Source: Paenibacillus cymbidii (lineage in GTDB: Bacteria; Bacillota; Bacilli; Paenibacillales; NBRC-103111). Taken from it: DNA of 64,000 bases. This document shows, one piece after another, positions 59,746 through 64,000 of this stretch. Within the stretch, counting starts at the first letter, position 1. Each line of letters starts with the position of its first letter. The notes under the pieces were generated by a model, which was not told where the DNA came from, did no database searches, and worked only from the letters and a program-made list of their open reading frames with translations. The position numbers and the translations under genes were made by a program. The stretch is taken from the NCBI RefSeq assembly GCF_004764705.1, contig NZ_SHLX01000003.1, positions 124,001-188,000 of the forward strand. The letters run 5' to 3'.

Positions 59746-61683
59746 ATGTCCATTCAAGTTACGTTTCCGGACGGCGCCGTTCGCGAATATGCCGGCGGCA
59801 CCACCATCGAACAAGTCGCCGAATCGATCAGCTCCGGCCTGAAGAAAAACGCCGTCATCGGCAAAGTCGACGGGAAACCGGTCGACCTGAACACGCCGCT
59901 CGAGCAATCCGCCGCCGTTGAAATCGTCACCCTCGACTCCGACGCAGGCCTCGAGGTGTATCGGCACAGCACGGCGCATCTGATGGCGCAAGCGATCAAA
60001 CGCATTTACGGGGAAAAGACCGTCAAGCTCGGTATCGGCCCGGTCATCGAGGACGGCTTCTACTACGACATCGATCTCGAGAAGCCGCTGTCCGCTGACG
60101 ACCTCGGCGCCATCGAGAAGGAGATGGAACGCATCGCCGGCGAAAATTTGCCGATCACCCGCCGCGTCGTCAGCCGCGAGGAAGCGCTGCGCATTTTCGG
60201 CGAGCTGGAGGATCCGCTCAAGCTGGAGCTGATCCGCGATTTGCCGGCGGACAGCGTCATTACGATTTACGACCAAGGCGAATTTTTTGACTTGTGCCGC
60301 GGGCCGCACCTGCCTTCGACCGGGCGCATCAAAGCGTTCAAGCTGCTGAGCGTGGCGGGCGCCTACTGGCGCGGCGACTCGAAGAACAAGATGCTGCAGC
60401 GCATCTACGGCACCGCATTCCCGAAAAAGGCGCAGCTCGACGAGCATCTCCATCTGCTGGAGGAAGCGAAAAAACGCGATCACCGCAAGCTCGGCCGCGA
60501 GCTGAAAATGTTCACCTTCTCCCGCGAAGTCGGCCAAGGGCTGCCGATCTGGCTGCCGGCCGGGGCCAAGCTTCGCCGCACGCTGGAGCGCTACATCGTC
60601 GATCTCGAGGAGCGTCTCGGCTACCAGCACGTGTATACGCCGGTGCTCGCCAACGTCGAGTTGTACAAGACGTCGGGCCACTGGGACCACTACCAGGAAG
60701 ACATGTTTCCGAAAATGGTTCTCGACAACGAGGAGCTTGTGCTGCGTCCGATGAACTGCCCCCACCATATGATGGTGTACAAAAGCGAGATGCGTTCGTA
60801 CCGCGACCTTCCGGTGCGCGTCGCCGAGCTCGGCACGATGCACCGTTACGAAATGTCGGGCGCGCTCACCGGACTGCACCGTGTGCGGGCGATGACGTTG
60901 AACGATGCTCACATCTTCTGCCGTCCGGACCAGATCAAGGACGAGTTCGCGCGCGTTATCAACCTGATTCGCCAGGTATACGAAGACATCGGCATCAAGG
61001 AATACCGCTTCCGCCTGTCGTACCGCGATCCGAAGGATACGGAGAAATATTTTCCGAACGATGCCATGTGGGAAATGTCGCAGCGCATGCTGCGCGAAGT
61101 TGTCGAAGAGCTGGGGCTGCCGTTCTTCGAGGCGGAAGGCGAAGCCGCATTCTACGGGCCGAAGCTTGACGTGCAGATCAAGACCGCGTTGAAAAAAGAA
61201 GAAACGCTGTCGACCGCACAGCTTGACTTCCTGCTGCCGGAGCGCTTCGAGCTCGAGTACGTCGGCGACGACGGGCAGAAGCACCGCCCGGTCGTCATTC
61301 ACCGCGGCATCATCAGCACGATGGAGCGCATGACCGCTTTCCTGCTGGAGAACTTTGCCGGCGCGCTGCCGGTTTGGCTGTCGCCGGAGCAGGCACGCGT
61401 CATTCCGGTGTCGCCGGCGTTCAGCGAATACGTGAAGCAAGTGACGGAGAAGCTGCAGCTGGCCGGCATCCGCGCCGAATCCGACGACCGCAACGAAAAG
61501 CTCGGCTACAAAATTCGCGAGGCGCAGCTGGACAAAATTCCGTATATGCTCGTCGTCGGCGAAAATGAAGTGAACAGCGGCTCGTTTTCGGTGCGCAAGC
61601 GCGGCGAAGGCGACATCGGCTCGCACAGCGTCGACGCGACGATTGCAATGATTGCCGAAGCGATTCGCACGAAGGCGCATTAG
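59746..61683 (+). CDS. thrS: Threonyl-tRNA synthetase (full length)
   Basis: A 645-residue class II synthetase, starting at ATG 59746 with AAGGAG upstream. Residues 1-65 are the TGS domain ([21 protein letters not shown]). Residues 70-240 are the editing domain with [10 protein letters not shown] (HxxxH) and the SAD region [11 protein letters not shown]. The catalytic core has motif 1 around YQHVYTPVL, the zinc Cys in [13 protein letters not shown], motif 2 [15 protein letters not shown] and motif 3 late His in [14 protein letters not shown]. The anticodon-binding domain closes ([17 protein letters not shown]). It attaches threonine to tRNA-Thr. A second, shorter paralogue follows directly. 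Confidence 0.97.
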   Translation: MSIQVTFPDGAVREYAGGTTIEQVAESISSGLKKNAVIGKVDGKPVDLNTPLEQSAAVEIVTLDSDAGLEVYRHSTAHLMAQAIKRIYGEKTVKLGIGPVIEDGFYYDIDLEKPLSADDLGAIEKEMERIAGENLPITRRVVSREEALRIFGELEDPLKLELIRDLPADSVITIYDQGEFFDLCRGPHLPSTGRIKAFKLLSVAGAYWRGDSKNKMLQRIYGTAFPKKAQLDEHLHLLEEAKKRDHRKLGRELKMFTFSREVGQGLPIWLPAGAKLRRTLERYIVDLEERLGYQHVYTPVLANVELYKTSGHWDHYQEDMFPKMVLDNEELVLRPMNCPHHMMVYKSEMRSYRDLPVRVAELGTMHRYEMSGALTGLHRVRAMTLNDAHIFCRPDQIKDEFARVINLIRQVYEDIGIKEYRFRLSYRDPKDTEKYFPNDAMWEMSQRMLREVVEELGLPFFEAEGEAAFYGPKLDVQIKTALKKEETLSTAQLDFLLPERFELEYVGDDGQKHRPVVIHRGIISTMERMTAFLLENFAGALPVWLSPEQARVIPVSPAFSEYVKQVTEKLQLAGIRAESDDRNEKLGYKIREAQLDKIPYMLVVGENEVNSGSFSVRKRGEGDIGSHSVDATIAMIAEAIRTKAH

Positions 61684-61712
61684 ACCTGCCCGGTTTTCTC
61701 ATATCAAATGCT

Positions 61713-62003
61713 TTGACCAAAGACATGATTCGTGTGTGCCAGCCCCAGAGAGAGGGACGATTGCTGAAAGTCCCTTGCGTCCGCACACGCGCGATTACCC
61801 CTTTGCAGCTGCGGCGCCAACGCGTACGACGCGCTTTCCCGCGCGCACGCCAGTAGACGCCGCCGGTTCATTCCCGGTACCGAATGACCAGAGGACGCCT
61901 TTCGCCCACCCGTGCCATGCCGGGTGCCGGGCGGCGTCGAATCAGGGTGGAACCACGAGCGTCAAGCGCACTCGTCCCTTTGCGGCGAGCTGCGCTTTTT
62001 TGT
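61713..62003 (+). ncRNA. Second T-box leader, threonine-specific
   Basis: AGAGAGAGGG (near 61747), the specifier context GATTACCCCTTTG with ACC at 61797-61799, the T-box AGGGTGGAACCACG (61944-61957) and a terminator with a T run (61964-62003). It is a diverged copy of the thrS leader and sits before the second synthetase gene. No strong promoter of its own was found; it may be fed partly by read-through. The 364-base gap between the two genes is fully taken by this leader. Confidence 0.92.
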
Positions 62004-62047
62004 GTTTTCCGAATGTATTACGCGACTATGACGAGGAGGCATCAACG

Positions 62048-63799
62048 ATGCAAGATCAACAGAAACACGACGAAATTCAGGCTTATTTGCAAATATACCG
62101 CCACAGCGCGGCGCATCTGCTGGCGCAGGCGCTCAAGCGCATTTACGGGGAGAAGGCAGTGAGATTGGGCATCGGTCCGGTGATCGAGGACGGTTTTTAT
62201 TACGATATCGACCTGGAGCAGCCGCTGTCCGCGGACGATCTTGGCGCAATCGAGCAGGAGATGGCCCGAATCGCCGGCGAAAATTATCTGATCGTTCGGC
62301 GCGTCGTCAGCCGCGAAGAAGCGGAGCGGCTGTTCCGCGAACGCGAGGAGCCGCTCAAGCTGGAGCTGATCCGCGACTTGCCGGCGGACAGCGTCATCAC
62401 GGTTTACGAGCAAGGGGAATTTGTCGACTTGTGCCGCGGTCCGCACGTGCCGGCAACGGGCGTCATCCAGGCGTTCAAGCTGCTCAGCGTGGCGGGCGCG
62501 TATTGGCGCGGCGACGCGAACAACAAGATGCTGCAGCGCATATACGGCACAGCGTTTCCGGAGAGGGAACAGTTGGAGGAACATTTACTGCTGCTGGAGG
62601 AGGCGAAAAAACGCGATCACCGCAAGCTCGGCCGCGAGCTGAAGCTGTTCATGTTCTCCGAAGAGGCGCCGGGCATGCCGTTTTATTTGCCGCATGGCCG
62701 CACGATCCGAAACGAGCTGGAGCGTTTTTCGCGCGAAACGTTTCTGACGGACGGCTACCAGGAAGTGACGACGCCGCTGATGATGAACAGCCGGCTGTGG
62801 GAGCGGTCCGGCCACTGGGATCACTACCGCGACAACATGTATTTCAGCCAGGTGGACGAAGCTTCCTTCGCGCTGAAGCCGATGAACTGCCCCGGGCACA
62901 TGCTCGTTTACAAAAACGAGCGGCATTCGTATCGCGAGCTGCCGCTGCGTTACGCCGAGTTCGGCCAGGTGCACCGCCATGAATATTCGGGCGCGCTGAA
63001 CGGCATGATGCGGGTGCGCACGTTTTGCCAGGACGATGCACATCTGTTCGTTCGCCCCGACCAAATCGAGGAGGAAATTGCCGACATTCTTGCGCTGATC
63101 GACCGGATGTACGGCGTCTTCGGCTTCGAATACCGCCTGGAGTTGTCGACTCGGCCGGAAAACTCGATGGGCGACGACGCCTTGTGGCAGCAGGCGGAGA
63201 ACGCGCTGCGCAACGTGCTCGAAAACCGCGGCATCGCTTATGCGCTGAATCCGGGCGACGGCGCCTTCTACGGCCCGAAGATCGATTTCCATATCCGCGA
63301 CGCGCTGAAACGGAGCTGGCAGTGCGCGACGATCCAGCTCGATTTTCAATTTCCCGAGAAGTTCGATCTCGAGTACATCGGCGACGACAACGGCAAACAT
63401 CGGCCGGTCGTCATTCACCGCGCGGTATTCGGCTCGATCGACCGGTTTATCGGCATTCTGACGGAGCACTATGCCGGCGCCTTCCCGCTCTGGCTGGCGC
63501 CCGTGCAGGCGACGATCCTTCCGGTGTCGCCGGCGTTCGCGGAGCAGGCGAACCGGCTGAAGGCGCAATTGCTCGCCGCCGGCATCCGCGCCGAATGCGA
63601 CGACCGCAGCGAGAAGCTCGGCTACAAAATCCGCGAAGCGCAGCTGCAGCAAGTGCCGTATATGCTGATTGTCGGCGAAAAGGAAATTGGCGGCGGCACG
63701 TTTGCCGTACGCAAGCGGGGCCAGGGCGATATCGGCTCGCTTGGCGTCGAAGCAACGATTGCGCTGCTTCAGGCGGACATTCGCGCCAAGGTCGGCTGA
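62048..63799 (+). CDS. Second threonyl-tRNA synthetase, lacking the TGS domain
   Basis: A 583-residue ThrRS paralogue starting at ATG 62048 with GAGGAGG upstream. It lacks the N-terminal TGS domain: after a 16-residue lead (MQDQQKHDEIQAYLQI) it enters the editing domain with YRHSAAHLLAQALKRIYG. The editing half is very like the upstream ThrS (about 80 percent by eye). The catalytic core is much more different (about 45 percent): LKPMNCPGHMLVYK replaces [13 protein letters not shown], and HRHEYSGALNGMMRVRTFCQDDAHLF. The anticodon domain is intermediate. Zinc ligands are kept, so it is probably active. It could be a starvation-induced spare (ThrZ-like) or an inhibitor-tolerant version. Confidence 0.93.
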   Translation: MQDQQKHDEIQAYLQIYRHSAAHLLAQALKRIYGEKAVRLGIGPVIEDGFYYDIDLEQPLSADDLGAIEQEMARIAGENYLIVRRVVSREEAERLFREREEPLKLELIRDLPADSVITVYEQGEFVDLCRGPHVPATGVIQAFKLLSVAGAYWRGDANNKMLQRIYGTAFPEREQLEEHLLLLEEAKKRDHRKLGRELKLFMFSEEAPGMPFYLPHGRTIRNELERFSRETFLTDGYQEVTTPLMMNSRLWERSGHWDHYRDNMYFSQVDEASFALKPMNCPGHMLVYKNERHSYRELPLRYAEFGQVHRHEYSGALNGMMRVRTFCQDDAHLFVRPDQIEEEIADILALIDRMYGVFGFEYRLELSTRPENSMGDDALWQQAENALRNVLENRGIAYALNPGDGAFYGPKIDFHIRDALKRSWQCATIQLDFQFPEKFDLEYIGDDNGKHRPVVIHRAVFGSIDRFIGILTEHYAGAFPLWLAPVQATILPVSPAFAEQANRLKAQLLAAGIRAECDDRSEKLGYKIREAQLQQVPYMLIVGEKEIGGGTFAVRKRGQGDIGSLGVEATIALLQADIRAKVG

Positions 63800-63888
63800 T
63801 TCCGTCCGGCTGCCGGCTGCCCATTACCCGCATAAACCGGCCGCAATCTGGGCATCCTCCTGACATAAGGGGAGGATTAGCGACCATT

Positions 63889-64000
63889 ATGGATCCTGAC
63901 AGGTGGAGCGTTGCACCGAAAATCTGTTTTACGCTTCTTATCGCCGCGACGTTGACACTGGCGTTGGACTTCGGCAAGTCCGCAAGCCCTGCGCTTACCG
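63889..64000 (+). CDS. Start of an exported or membrane protein (3' part outside window)
   Basis: ATG 63889 opens a frame running off the right edge, 37 codons visible. MDPDRWSVAPKICF is followed by a hydrophobic run (TLLIAATLTLALDFG) and KSASPALT, which looks like a signal peptide or anchor. GGGGAGG lies 13 bases upstream, rather far, and its complement CCTCC forms a small hairpin with it. The family cannot be recognised. Confidence 0.5.
   Translation, partial: MDPDRWSVAPKICFTLLIAATLTLALDFGKSASPALT

Noticed and set aside
59686-61680. A 664-codon open frame antisense to thrS
   Set aside because: It mirrors the strongly supported ThrS frame, is rich in Arg/His/Val as expected from the complement of high-GC coding DNA, and has no ribosome site.
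1-64000. tRNA, rRNA or prophage genes
   Set aside because: No cloverleaf with GTTCRANYC-type arms, rRNA segments, integrases or phage structural genes were recognised by reading; a tRNAscan-type search would be decisive.

Overview
The window is about 64 kb of high-GC, low-repeat chromosome from a spore-forming Firmicute, most likely a Paenibacillaceae member (Paenibacillus/Cohnella type). Evidence: a Spo0E-like phosphatase, a ytxC-thrS pair, an alaR-alaT pair, S-layer-homology and Ig-like surface proteins, T-box, S-box and guanidine-I leaders, strong AGGAGG ribosome sites, and AraC/ROK regulators next to carbohydrate genes. The species cannot be fixed from sequence alone. No rRNA, tRNA, prophage, complete IS or CRISPR array was seen.

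Layout. 0-13.5 kb: a partial YihY/BrkB membrane protein, alaR-alaT, a Spo0E-like gene, a repeat-rich gap, two zinc-less-looking MDR dehydrogenases divergent from an AraC regulator, two lipoproteins, cob(I)alamin adenosyltransferase coupled to an RluA/D-type pseudouridine synthase, an ArsC/Spx-like protein, an M50 site-2 protease, an aminotransferase and an Rpn-type nuclease. 13.6-18 kb: an SMR guanidinium exporter pair under a guanidine-I riboswitch, a 5'-3' exonuclease, a deletion scar, a carboxymuconolactone-decarboxylase/ECF41 sigma pair, and a lipase. 18.2-25 kb: Fur-controlled siderophore import (ATPase, lipoprotein, fused permease) and ilvD. 25-30 kb: a tightly overlapping four-gene catabolic operon divergent from a ROK repressor. 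30-39 kb: small conserved genes, an ABC exporter pair (first gene frameshifted), a nine-repeat Ig-like secreted protein and an HRDC/HTH protein. 39-48 kb: Crp/Fnr regulator, peroxiredoxin, GH38 mannosidase plus AraC, CorA, and an S-box metA-metI operon. 48-58 kb: EAL protein, large SLH protein, mqnC, DUF1003 protein, a GH36/GH31-like glycosidase. 58-64 kb: ytxC and two tandem threonyl-tRNA synthetases, each with its own T-box, then a partial gene.

The most novel-looking signal is a dispersed intergenic element made of four palindromes at a nearly fixed centre-to-centre spacing (about 52, 62, 52 bp). It occurs at 3.5 (three-unit form), 19.3, 30.7, 31.4 and 55.8 kb, with fragments at 25.0 and 49.6 kb. 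Arm sequences differ between copies but change in compensating pairs. A second family of long imperfect hairpins, a 153-bp MITE-like element, and an ECF41-type promoter lying inside a terminator hairpin add to it.
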